Source: Emydura subglobosa
Taxonomy: Eukaryota; Chordata; Testudines; Chelidae
Assembly (NCBI GenBank): GCA_007922225.1
Contig: ML679974.1
Location: forward strand, 3,089,105-3,153,104
Reading direction: 5' to 3'
Length of the DNA stretch: 64,000 nucleotides
Shown: in pieces, positions 45,880-57,256 of the stretch
Position numbering within the stretch: position 1 is the first letter of the stretch
Layout: every line of letters starts with the position of its first letter
Program-made: the position numbers and the translations under genes
Notes under the pieces: generated by a model
Told to the model about the DNA's origin: nothing
What the model saw: only the letters and a program-made list of their open reading frames with translations
Database searches by the model: none

Positions 45880-46118
45880 TGCTATGGATCCATCTGATTC
45901 GCGGTGGAGAAGGAAGTGTAGATGTGGTTGGTCTGCCTCGCCCCTTATCACTTTGGATGGAAACACAAGGTGAGCCAAGGGCGCATGTGTGGATCAATGG
46001 ACACCCTTTCAAATTTTCTGACTCTGGGAGCATGATAGAAATGCATAGCCCTCAGTTGAATATAGATAGGGACTACACATATTGAAGAACCTCCGGTTAC
46101 AGGTAAGTAACTTCCACT
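45880..46118 (+). repeat. Right terminal repeat of element B
   Basis: It ends in ATTGAAGAACCTCCGGTTAC and AGGTAAGTAACTTCC, matching the terminal core of A, C and D (GAAGAAC..C.GTTAC). The inner inverted partner, the left ITR, is absent. Confidence 0.7.
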
Positions 46119-48089
46119 TTTTTTGTTTTTGTAATTATCTGATATAGAAGACTGGTGGGAAATATTTTGAACTGAAGTCCAGGCAACTCCTTCTAACACA
46201 AGATAATCTTCTATAGAGAGAACAAATTTACATTAGTGTTGCAGAAAACAGCTTGTGAAACCTGTGTATGCTGGCTCTTTTACATATTGAAGGACAGATA
46301 GGAAGATCTTTAGACTTTCTAGGTATCTGAGTGTTCTAAGCATCTCTGTTAGACTCCAAGCATCATGAATTCTGTAGCTCCTATCTTTCAAATCTGCACA
46401 TTGTACTGGTGATATCTGTGGTGGATAAACAGCTGAGTGGGATTTGGTTCCTTGAAAGCAATTTTAGAGAAAGTTATTGGGGAAGATCCTTTTGTTAGCA
46501 GAAGTGCTGCTGAGATGGGATGCCTGCAGGAGCTTTGAGGATGCTGTAGATTGTTGTTTTCTGTTTTTGAGCTACTGCCAAAGCTGTTTTGAGATGATTG
46601 CCTCTTTTGCTTTGACCTTCTGTTGCTTCTTAGAGCCATGGGTGGGTGGCAGTTCCTGCTGCTTTTATGTTTTCTCTTAGCTATTGCTTTCCTTTGGATT
46701 TTCAGGTTTGGAAGAGAAGGTTGGTCTGAGGTTTGTGCTATCTAAAGAGAATAGTGAAAAGGATGGTCTTGAAAATATTGTTGGGATTTATTGGTGGGGT
46801 ATTGTGATCTATTCAGCTAACATTTGATTCTTTCTATTGAATCCCTATTTTTTCTTAATGAATTCAGATTTAAGGAAGCTCCTGATACCTACCTGTCTGG
46901 TGGAAAAAGCACGCTTTCAAAGTTTTCAGTCACAAGGAAACACATAATCTTACTTTTCTCATCTGTTTGAACTGACAGCAATCATATACATGGGACCAAG
47001 TACTGCTCACTTCACCTAGTGTAGGCTTTCGGCCCCTAGGCACTATAGTAACAAATGATTAATAACAACATTTCCAGTGGAGTCAGTGAGTTTTGTCTGA
47101 GTAAGGGGAGTAGGATTTGACTTGTAATAGTTCTCAAGCCTTTAAAAAAACCAATAGCATTTTAAAGAATCTACCCAATGATGTTAAGACAATTGCAAGG
47201 GGTTAATCTCAGATCAATTACAACTTTATTGACTCATACCAATAATTTATCATTATTATTCATATATTTCCCTGCCACTTTCCAGTTCTTTAGATCAATA
47301 GAAGTTAGATTTTTAATAATATAAATTACTTTATTAAACACTGAATCAACCTTCCTTAATGATCAAATAATCATTCATTCAATTAAAAAAGAATGGAATA
47401 TTTTAAAATCAAGCACCTTTTCATACCTGGGGTCATCTCGGCATACAAAATACAAATTGCATAATTAAATTTGAGGTATTAACTTTGAAAATTCACATAA
47501 CCGGACAAGACAAATTGCATCATTAGATAAATGTTGTAAGAGCTCTAATATTTTTCCATGACTTCACCATTTAGAAGACCATAACAACTCTTGTCCTTTT
47601 CAACAGTCCTTGTTTCCCTGTATAGAAAGATTGGGCCAAATTCTATTCTTAGTTGGCCTGGTGTTATCTGTAATATTTCATTAAGTCAAATTTGTCCCAG
47701 CTCATCCAGTTGAATTGTAAACTATACTAGGAGAGTCTATCACACAGTTATATAATGTCTGTCTTGCTGTTCTCACATCAGAGTAGAGACTGGTTTCCTT
47801 GTGAATTCAAATCACACACTGTTCTGCTATCAAAAAATATTGCCTTTTATTTCTTCTTTCTCTCTCCCTGCCCTCTTCCCCATTAGAGTGGGGAAATTTT
47901 ACACTTCTGAATCCTTTCAGATAGCGCAAAAATGGGATGTAAAAGCTGGAAGGCAGAAATGAGGAAAAGACAAATCAAATTTCTCTTGGTCTAGAGTGGT
48001 ACAATAGCTACATGTACCAAGGGGAAGCCTCTGTCAATAAAACAAAGAATTTGCAATTGTACCTCCACAGCATCTTCCATTTGACTAAC
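46119..48089. other. Intronic DNA between DIRS B and a MIR fragment, no gene seen
   Basis: No exon or identifiable repeat end. The overlapping 67- and 83-residue frames near 46388-46680 are on opposite strands and lack recognisable domains. Confidence 0.45.
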
Positions 48090-48275
48090 TCAGTGCTTTA
48101 CAAACATTAATTAACCATGAAATTCTCTTGAAGTGTAGGTATCCATCCCCATTTTGATAGAGGTGTAAAAGGTGCAGAGAGATGTTAAATAATGTGCTTA
48201 AGGTCATATAATGAATTAGAGTTGGAAATAAAACTACTCATTCCTTGCTGTAATCACTAGACCAGTTTCTCACCC
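48090..48275 (+). repeat. MIR-type SINE fragment
   Basis: The order CCCCATTTTGATAGAGG, AAGGTGCAGAGAGATGTTAA, ATAATGTGCTTAAGGTCATA and GAGTTGGAAATAAAACTACT matches MIR text (CCCCATTTTACAGATGAGG, GCACAGAGAGGTTAAGTGAC, TTGCCCAAGGTCACACAGC, GGAATTGAACCCAGG). Diverged and truncated. Confidence 0.65.
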
Positions 48276-51200
48276 AGTCAATAATCTTGCTATTCCTGTA
48301 CCTCAAACAAATAGCCTATTTATTCTTTTGCTTAACAATGTTTCCAACAATATTTTTTATGTAAAGCATTTTTAAAATTTTAGTTGACTTCTTTTCTAGT
48401 GGTCACAAATTTGAATTCAAGTAACTTTTTCTGGGAAAGGATGTTACAGCCAAATTGCTATTTCTGTTCTGTTTTACAGCCACACCTGGGCTTTGCATTT
48501 AAATTGCTGAAGTGAATTCCATCTCTTAACAGGATTTTTTAAGCTGCCTAGTTTACTAAAACTGTTCCGTTAGACAAGCATCTGTTCTGAATAATAATAA
48601 AAACTGACAGGCAAATTTTAAGAGACTGAGACACATTCCGATCAGTTAGAAATAATGTAACACTGAAGACAAACTAGCACATTTGAAAAATAGTTTTACT
48701 CATGAGGGAAGCAACTCACATTGCATACTCAGTACTAATGAAATGAGATTGTTTGTTTTTCATTTATGTGTATATGGCTTCTTAATGACCAAAACTTCTT
48801 CAGCAGTTTTGGTAGCTTAAATAAGGCAAACTAATTTCCCAAGTTTCTTCTGGTAAAGTACTCTTACTGGATCTCAATGACTCAGCTAGTTTACCATGCT
48901 GAATTACACATTCAGGGGGCTGTTATCAAATAGTTGTTGGAAGTATTACTTCTGGCAAATTGTGAAAGACACACTGACAATAAACTATGCAGAAAAAGCG
49001 GAAGGCTGCAACTTATTAAATATGTGAAAGCATACAGAACAGATTATCCTTGGAAAACCTGATTGTTATCTTGCTTATTGGGGCACTGAGGCAGTCACTT
49101 TCTGGGCTTGTGACCTACATCCATAGGGAGGACTTAAACCTTAATTCTCTCTTCCCTGCCCTGCTGCTTATTCACATCCAAGTACTGGACTGTCCCCTAA
49201 GATATTCTCACTTGTGGAAATGGTCATGCTCCCCTTTTGACACCGTTTATGTGCCAGCTGTCTGGGCCTTGCAATCACTTGGGTTTTGAAGGTAAATCTC
49301 CTCTCATTCTCTATATACACCAGCTGTTATTTAGTAGAGCTTTTCCATCTGTTTTATTTAATTCCACACCTGCCTGTGAAGGAAATTCTCCTGTCAGGAC
49401 TATAATCCTGGTTGTGCATCTGTGATCAGTACAAGCTTTGGAAATTGTAGGTGATTGATATGTGCAATCAACTGATTTCCACCCAAGTGGCAGATTTGCC
49501 ACATATTAATTCCTATTCACATTCATACAGTCACAAAAGTATGGTCTCCCTGCACCCATGATTTTAATTATTTCTCCCCCCGTTTATTATCACAGTCCAA
49601 GATACTGGCATCCCTTTGGAATTGCAAACTGTAAACCTCTGACTCAGCAAAGGGGAGGGGGGTTTTGATTGGCCTGTCTGTTCCCTTGAAAGCCTGATGG
49701 CAAATGTATATGGCTTAAGAGATGAGTAATGGTATCTGGAGCCTTTCATCTATAGCTCTTCAGCTTGACTATTAGCCAGTTTGGAACCAACTCAAGAGTT
49801 GTTACCATATAATTGCTAATGTTGCTAGTGGGAAGGTATTTACATAAAATTCACTCTCACAGTTGTCCCTAACTGCCATCCCTGATAGAGATCTTAACAA
49901 AGAGAAGAGGATATTGAATGAATAGGCATGAAGAGATCCCTTGCCACTAAAGAGGGTTACTTCAGGTTAGGATTGATGGAAGGCTTGTACAGACACAGAA
50001 AACACTGTGGTGAGAAGATTTGTACAGATGTTTCTAGTGTGTATGTGTCCAGAGGTTTTTGCCTCCAGGGCTCTCAGTCCAGCACCTTCCTATCTCTAAA
50101 ATGATAAAAGAAGACAATACATTTTAGAATCCAAACAGGAAAAAATGTTTTGCATTTTGCAAAGCCCCAAATAGGAGCAGAGAGTTGTCATTTACTCTGT
50201 ACAGCAGCTGCACAATGGGGTCCTATTTTGGTTGGCCTCTAGGAGCTACCTTAATGTAAATGCTAATAAAATAAACACCTAGTTTGTCTTTCTGGTAGGT
50301 TTAAAAATGTTAATATAGTGTATAAGTGTTCTCCTAGATTTCCACTGTGGTATTTTATGAAATAAATACAAATGTTTTGAATTGTGGAGAATCTTTAAAA
50401 CATCAATTATATGTACCATCTTCATCTTCATTTTAAAATGTGTTTTTCCAATTACCCAGTTGTTCTGACATCCAATATTTTTAAAAAAATATCTAGCTGT
50501 GGAAGGACTCTGAATAATAAAAAACATTTTTTTTTAAAGTTGCACATCAATATGGCATCTCTAAAATATTCATGGTTTTACAAAAAATTATTTGAAATGT
50601 GACATACTGAAATTATCCTCTTTACTTTAAATGATGTTTGGAACAACTAGATATTAAAAAGCTTTTTCTCCAGTCACATATGTAAATGCTGAAAACATTA
50701 TCTACTTTTTAAATTGGGATAGAATGTTTTTCTCTCTGTAGATGCAAAGCAAATCGCAAGACTTCCAACTGTGAGGAAAACCCTATATTTTTAGTACAAA
50801 CATGTAAGACTTGTTTGCATAGAACTTTTGAAAGTGTTTTATTTTTAATATTTTCTGAATTTTTTCTGTCATCAGCATACAATATTTAATATTCAAACTC
50901 TGTTGGGTAATTTATGATCTTAATTTTGATTTTTTTTTTAAACATTCATCCTAAGTATGTGACTAAGTGTTGCCTTTGAAATTCTACAATGAAATGGCTA
51001 TGTAAAGTACTCTCAAACTATTTGGTATCAGAGCTGATGTGCAGCCAGTGAAGTGCAGCCGCCTCAGGAATGGAAGGCTGCTTTCTTCCATTATGCTTGG
51101 ATGCCATGCAACAGCTCCCAACTAATGTTACTCAATTTTCTTGGGGGTGATTTTGTATAATCTTGTAGCAGAGAGGTGGTGTTGACTTTGTATTTAGTAT

Positions 51201-51393
51201 ATGGGTCACCAGATTGTCACATGGCATTGCACAACAGTGGCACTGTAGGTTTTAAAGTACATAATGTGTTAAAGTCTCACTTTTCACAGAACTGAACGAT
51301 TCAGGTGATTTCATCAAGGCAAATAAGCTTTTTTGAAATGAAATCAGGATTAACTGATCCAGTGGCTAGTACAAGGCTAATGATAATGATATA
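48276..51393. other. AT-rich intronic DNA, no gene seen
   Basis: No supported exon. The small frames at 49050-49425 and 50279-50602 show no known domain. Confidence 0.45.
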
Positions 51394-51590
51394 TTCTTTT
51401 TTGAGTGATGTCCCTGTGGGTGCTCCACTTTAGGTGTCGTCACATCCCACAAGCTTGATTGGAGGTCTTTTAGCAGTACTTGTCTGCGTCGCACACGCGC
51501 GCAGATTCTGTCTTGCGGCACCTTCAGCACGCTCTTGGCACGCACGCTACCCGACCCCCCTCAGTTCCTTCTCAGCTGTTCATGATCCGA
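51394..51590 (+). repeat. Left inverted terminal repeat of element C
   Basis: The first bases TTCTTTTTTGAGTGATGTCC and CTGTGGGTGCTCCACTTTAG are the reverse complement of 63232-63275 in the ICR. Further in, GGTCTTTTAGCAGTACTTGT and GCAGATTCTGTCTTGCGGCA match the complement of the right ITR (63440-63520). Confidence 0.85.
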
Positions 51591-51777
51591 GACGGAACAT
51601 CGAGAGCAGAGGAGATTTTTCTCATCCTAAATAGAATAATAATTAAAACATTTAATTACTTTACTCATACTTTAGTCATTTTTAGTCAGTATTTAGTTAG
51701 TTTGTTAATTTTTCTTTAAAAAAAAAAGAAAGACAATACGTTCCAGTTTTCTTTCTTTTCCTTTACATTATTAGAAT

Positions 51778-51994
51778 ACTCAACAAGAATTCTGTGGCAC
51801 TTTAAAGACTAACAAATTTAATATTTGGAGACATAAGCTTCGAGAGGCTAGCTCTCTTCTTCATCTGCATCTGAAGAAGAGAGCTAGCCTCTCGAAAGCT
51901 TATGTCTCCAAATATTAAATCTGTTAGTCTTTAAAGTGCCACAGAACTCTCATTGTCTTTGCTGTATACAGACTAACACGGCTACCCCTCTGGA
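51778..51994. mobile_element. Palindromic Penelope-like tail inserted in element C
   Basis: Two PLE tails lie head to head: arm 51786-51865 and arm 51871-51951 are near-perfect reverse complements of about 80 bp (TTTAAAGACTAACA versus TGTTAGTCTTTAAA, and GAGAGGCTAGCTCTC). The insertion is flanked by attattagaat (51767-51777) and attattaaaat (51995-52005), an 11-bp duplication with one mismatch. The right side adds ACTAACACGGCTACCCCTCT, typical of this tail type. It has no coding sequence. It lies upstream of the ORF1 start of C. Confidence 0.85.
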
Positions 51995-52021
51995 ATTATT
52001 AAAATAGTGTTTGGGTTGAGC

Positions 52022-54142
52022 ATGCCTGGTTCACCAGGCTTCAAGAGGTGCACCTTGTGTAGAGAGGCTATGCCTGCCTTTAATGGCCATTCAGAATGTG
52101 CCCATTGTCTAGGGGAAACCCATGTGCCTCAAAAATGCTCACACTGCAGAAACTTGAAGGCGAGAGCGAGGAGAGATAGAGACCTAAGATTAAAACTTAT
52201 CCTCATGGAAAAGTCACTCAGACCCTCCTCCAAATCAGGACCGGACAAACCTCCCTCTGACAACATGACACGTGCTCCCAGAAAGAGAGCCTCATCTCCG
52301 CTGGAGACATAGCATCAAAGAAAAGGCGCTTGCCTAAGAGGCTGTCTCCAAAAAACAGTACCGATGAGGCGACAGGTCCCTCAGGTACAGACCAGTTTGT
52401 GCCGCTCAAGGACTTAAAACGTCCGGGCGAAGAGTCAAGGAGTAAACAAAAGCATTCCTCCTCCGACACGGCACCGAAAAAGGATTTGGTACATAGAGCA
52501 CCTGAGCACTGCTCAACAGTGCCGACTACAGCACCATCAGTGACCACGATCCCAAGTGCGGCACCTGAAAAGGAGTTGGCACCAAGACAGATCAAGGTAC
52601 TGAGGTCAGCGCCCAACCCACCAATGGCACCGACAACCGCTGAGGCGCTGTTAATATGTTAATACTGTTAATATGGGGCTGATGACAGACACGGCACTGA
52701 CAACAGCACCATCCACAAAGAGAATGCATGAACAACATCATTTAACATCATCTTCACAATCAGATATAGAGCAATCTCCAATGCACTTCGCCCATGAAAA
52801 GGCCCTTTCTCCAGTGTACTCTATTCTTTCAGGATACAGTGACCTAGAGGATGCCCAGTTTTCCTCAGAGACTCTTCACCCACCAGGTCATTGGTGGAGT
52901 CATGGGGATATGCATCCCGAAAGGGTAACATGCCATATTCATGGTACGGATCACCATGGTTTTCTCCCCATATGCCATACCAAATGTGATGGCACGATTG
53001 GGAAGCCTGCTCCACCTACTCTAGAGCATACAATAAACCGACTGGCACCCACGCAGGTAGAGCCAGGTCATCTAGTCAATCATGTCCATCTACATCTGCT
53101 AAGGCAGTAGGACAAACACTAGCAACAAAGACAAATGTGAATAGGAAACATCTCTCCCTACACATGACTCATCTTCATCACCAGAGGAAGCAGTCATTCC
53201 AATCACATCCACTCCTGTGGATAACCCAAAGCAGTTTAATGACTTGTTCAAGAGGGTCACACAAGAGGTGGAGATCCCACTGGAAGAGATCAGAGTCTCA
53301 TCATAAACTACTGAAAATCTTGCAGACACCCACATCTTCAAAAATCACGCTCCCTGTGGATGAAGTGTTAATGGAGCCAGCCTACATCATATAGCAGATG
53401 CCAGCTACAGTTACCCCCACCAACAGGAGGCACGATAGGAAATATTTTATCCCAGCCAATGGGATGGAATTTCTATTCACACACCCACCTGCAAATTCAT
53501 TAGTCACGGATGCCGCAAACCAGAGGGGAAAACAAACAAGCTATAAGTCAACCCTGCAGGACAAGGACTGGAAAAGGCTCGACCTATTAGGAAGAAAAGT
53601 ATACTCATCCTCTATCCTGCTGATGAGAGTATTAAATTATTTGGCACTACTCTCAAATTATGACCATATTATTTACGATAAACCAGCCCAATTCACAAAC
53701 AAATTACCTGAGAATAAAAGGGAACGATTCAAATCTCTACTCACTCATGGAGGGACAACTCGTAGCCAGAACTTCACTACAAGCCTCATTGGATGTAGCA
53801 GATATTGTAGCTAGAACCATGGCCACAGCCATAGTGATGCACAGAGCCTCATGACTTCATGCAGCTGCTCTTCCCAGAGATTTACAAACAAAAATAGAGG
53901 ATCTCCCATTTGATAGGACTCAGCTTTTTTCAGAAAAAACTGATGACGTGTTGCACTCAATGAAAGATTCTAGAGCCACATTATGGACCCTAGGAATTTA
54001 TACCCATGCAGCAAGAAGGAAGCAATATAGATTCCAACCTTATACCTGCAGGTATCAGCCTCGTCACCAGTATGGGCAATATGAGTCACACAGGGGAAAA
54101 AAGAAAGGTCACAGACGTAGACGACCTCAGCAAACATCCTGA
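52022..54142 (+). pseudogene. ORF1 (Gag-like) of DIRS element C, broken
   Basis: The start MPGSPGFKRCTLCREAMPAF is followed by HSECAHCLGETHVPQKCSHC, the same Cys/His module as in A and D with an extra final CxxC, and KARARRDRDLRLKLILMEKS. The middle is Ser/Thr/Pro-rich and interrupted by stops. The conserved C-terminal part is at 53398-53860: RHDRKYFIPANGMEFLFTHP, NSLVTDAANQRGKQ, KRLDLLGRKVYSSS, RVLNYLALLSNYD and QASLDVADIVARTMATAIVM. It closes with an Arg/Gln-rich segment near 54090-54140. Frame changes near 53770 and before 53940. Confidence 0.8.
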
Positions 54143-54149
54143 GGATCTA

Positions 54150-54669
54150 AACCTGCACCATCCAAACAGCAGTTTTGAGTCCTTGGTCGAGGGTTTGAGA
54201 AATCCCAGTCATCATGCTGTAACAGAACCATCCATAATAAATTTTGAATTTTGTCTCAGGCATTTCCATCTAAATTGGTCAATGATTACAATGGACAAGT
54301 GGGTAACAGAGATCATCAACTCGGGATACACTATTCCATTTATATTCATCCCCCTGACCCACAACCCTTCTCCGTCCCTCTTCAGGGACCCAACTCGTGC
54401 AAGTTTTGCAGCAAGAAATAAAGCACCTACTACAAATAGGGGCCACAGACCATGTCCTGTCCCAACACAGAGGCAAAGGTTTTTATTCCCACTATTTTGT
54501 AGTACAGAAAAAGAACGAAGGATGGAGACCCATTCTAGATCTGAGAGCACTAAACAAATTTGTGAAACGACAGAAGTTCAAGATGGTCACACTATCTGCG
54601 ATAATACCAACACTGCAACGAGAGGACTGGTTCTTAGCCCTCGACCTCCAAGATGCCTATTTTCATGTT
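54150..54669 (+). pseudogene. ORF2 of DIRS element C, part 1 (RT fingers to motif A)
   Basis: Blocks: a WSMITMDKWVTEIINSGYTI segment, LQQEIKHLLQIGATDHVLSQ, KGFYSHYFVVQKKNEGWRPI, LNKFVKRQKFKMVTLSAIIP and WFLALDLQDAYFHV (motif A). The gene is cut one codon after YFHV by the insertion of element D and resumes at 60738 in the same frame. Confidence 0.88.
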
Positions 54670-54865
54670 CTCTCTTCGAGTGATTGCTCATATCCATTCC
54701 AATATAGGTGTGTGCGTGCTCCGTACACAGATTCCCGGAACTTTTTCCCTTAGCAGCCCTGCAGGGTCGGCTCAGGCGCCCCCTGGAGTGCCGTGCTCAT
54801 GCCGCGGTATATAGGGCGCTGCCGACCCCACGGGCCCTCAGTTCCTTCTTTCTGCCTGTGAAGGT
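54668..54865 (+). repeat. Left inverted terminal repeat of element D
   Basis: Matches the left ITR of A (CTCATATCCATTCCAATATA; GGCGCTGCCGACCCCACGGG) and the complement of 60500-60690. Contains TATATAG at 54808-54814. Confidence 0.88.
54808..54814 (+). promoter_or_regulatory. TATA box in left ITR of element D
   Basis: TATATAG occupies the place of TATAAA in element A, in an otherwise GC-rich repeat, about 190 bp before the ORF1 start. Confidence 0.55.
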
Positions 54866-55006
54866 TGCTGGAACGTCTGCCTCTTGCATATCGCAAGTAG
54901 CCTCCCTTAGCATTTAGTGCTTTCTTTGTTAGTTGATTGTGGTATTTACAACTCTTTAGCAGTTAGTAGATAGTAAGCAAGTGCCCTTCGGGGCTACATT
55001 AGAGCC

Positions 55007-57256
55007 ATGCCTGGCTCCACTGGCTTCAGAGCCTGCACCATGTGTGCTAAAGTTTTTTCTGTGATTGATCCTCACGACCGCTGCCTCCGATGCCTCGGAG
55101 AGCAGCACAGACAAGAAAAATGCAAAATCTGCAAAGCCTTCAAGCCACTCACCCAAAAAGAGCGGGATGCCAGGCCAAAGGCTATCCTGATGAAGTTCGC
55201 GCTCCGGCTGGACTCCGAGCCATCGAGATCACCGGCGGCACCGAGCGTCTCCTCAGTGCGGAGCACCCCAATGGCACTGACACCGGCAGTGAAGCCAGTG
55301 GTGCCGAAGAAGAAGAAGCGGCCCGAGGCCGCATATATGGACTCCTCCCTGCGACCGGTACAGCAGGGAGCATCATAGGAGATGCCCCAGCCACGTGCCT
55401 TGGAGGTTACTCCGGCATTGGCATCTCCTCGCAGGGAGCCTCCCCCAACTTCTCGGGGTGGGAGAGCACCTCTGCCAAGGGCTCCGGGACCGGCGTCTCA
55501 GGGTAAACCCACGCTGGGTTGCCCTGGTGGGTGGAGGAGACAGGAATCGAGATCTCCCCCCAGATGGTCAAGGAGGATCGAGGAGGGCTCCGCTCCTAGC
55601 TCCGACTCTGAGTCGTCGAGCGCCTCGACACTGCGGCACCGAGGGCGGTAGAGAGGCAAACGCACAAGGCGGCGCCGATCCAGTTCTGCCTCATGCAGGG
55701 ATCACAGCTCCGGTTCCGATGCCTCGGAGTGGAGCCTTGCTCGGCACCGATCCCCAACTCCGGTGCGTAGCCTGGAGCGGTCACCGTCTCCGACGCGGGC
55801 GAAGGTCACTGCATCTCCTGCCTCGGCACCGCCTGTGAGGGCACCGCTTGCCTCAGCACCACCTGCTCCGGGACAGCTGGCCTCGGCACCACCTGTCTCG
55901 GCACCGCCTGCTCCGGCACCGGCACGTGGAGTAGAATACGCTCTTGCTCCATCTCGAGGAGTCATAGGCGGCGCCACTCCCATTCCCGAGGTAGGAAACG
56001 CTACCGGAAAAGATCAAGGCGCAGGGGGAGTTCTACATCCCACTCCTCCAGCAGCTCATCCCCCCGACGACATCGGAGACGTCAGCATCGGCGCTCCTCA
56101 TCATCACCTAGGGGCCGTTCTGCAACCCGGGGCCGCAAACAACGGTCTAGTGGCTCTGGATCTCAAGCACGCCAGCCTCTGCAAGCACCGATGCAGGCAA
56201 TGGCGTGGCCCCAAGGACCCTGGCAGTGGCCGTACTGGGGGCCGTGGGGTACCCAGATGGGCCAGGGCACTGCGTCCATCCACTCTTCAATGGCCCAGCC
56301 AGCACCCCCGCCTCCAGCCCAACCGGACCAGGGTCACCCCTCTGATGAGGGTTCCAACCCTGAGGAGGATCCCTCCACGGGGCCCCTTCCGCAGTCGTCC
56401 TCCTCCTCCCCAGATGAGGCGGCGGCTAGGGACCATAAGGCCCCCCTCTTTGACCTCAGGGCCCACCAGGACCTGCTAAAGTGGGTGGCGGACAATCTCA
56501 GCATGGACCTCAAAGAGATGTCCGAGGAGGAAGACCCTCTCTTTGGGTCATCTGGCTTCACGGGGCCATTGTGTGTTGCCCTCCCGGTGCACGAGAGGGT
56601 TATGGAAGTTGCCAAGGCCCTCTGGCAGACTTCCTCTTCCGTGGCTCCTACCTCCAAAGCCACGGAGAGAAAATATTATGTCCCTAAGAAGGGGTTTGAT
56701 TTCTTGTATACCCACCCTGCCCTAGGTACACTGGTTGTTGACGCTGTCAACCAGCGCGACCGACATGGTGGCCAGGGCAGCACCCCAAAAGATAAGGACA
56801 GTAAAAAGCTGGACCTTTTTGTCCGTAAGGTTTACTCCACTGCAGCTACGTGTCGCCAACCACCAGGCGCTCCTGGGGAGGTACAACGTCAACTTGTGGT
56901 CCTCACTACAAAGATTCCAGTCGGTGCTGCCACGAGATCAGGCCACGGACTTTGCCACTGTGACCCAGGAAGGAGCAGCAGTGACAAACGCGGCGTTACA
57001 ATCAGCCAGCAATGCGGCGGATGCCGCCAGCAGGGTGATGGCTTCGGCCATCGTCATGCGCCACTGCTCCTGGCTGCAATCTTCCCGATTATCCCAAGAG
57101 GTCCAGCAAGCAATACAAGACCTCCTATTTGAAGGGGAAGGGCTCTTCTCTCAAAAGAATGATGAGAAGCTCCATGCCCTAAAAGATTCCTGGGCCAACC
57201 TTAGGTCCCTAGGGCTCTACACCTCCCAGGCTGCAAGACGTCAATCTCGGCCTTAG
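55007..57256 (+). pseudogene. ORF1 (Gag-like) of DIRS element D, broken
   Basis: MPGSTGFRACTMCAKVFSVI begins the conserved Cys/His module (CTMC...DPHDRCLRCLGEQH.....CKIC), followed by a basic segment KPLTQKERDARPKAIL and KPVVPKKKKRPEA. A TAG near 55376 ends the first frame. Downstream, in other frames, come a Ser/Pro/Ala-rich repeat (SAPPVSAPPAPAPA), an Arg/Ser-rich stretch (about 55960-56170), the Trp-rich segment MAWPQGPWQWPYWGPWGTQM, the acidic Ser-rich tract, and the conserved C-terminal part (ERKYYVPKKGFDFLYTHPAL; NHQALLGRYNVNLWSSLQRF; NDEKLHALKDSWANLRSLGL) ending QAARRQSRP. Comparison with A makes the intended single ORF clear. Likely nucleic-acid-binding and particle-forming, by analogy. 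Confidence 0.82.

Larger units (their letters stand above)
41940..46118 (+). mobile_element. DIRS-type element B, 5' truncated and internally deleted
   Basis: The sequence begins directly after the right end of A, in an ORF1-like region, and continues through RT, part of RNase H, an ICR (45783-45870) and a right ITR. No left ITR is present on either side of A; the ICR predicts that such an end would start with the complement of ACTTGAAGAAGAAAAAG. The tyrosine recombinase is missing between about 45660 and 45760. An independent hAT MITE sits at 45330-45572. Its coding blocks are more like C than A/D but distinct from both. It is inactive. Confidence 0.85.

Noticed and set aside
53940..54140. 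A separate Arg/Gln-rich small protein in element C
   Set aside because: It is the C-terminal end of ORF1 of C, read in frame with the conserved block before it.
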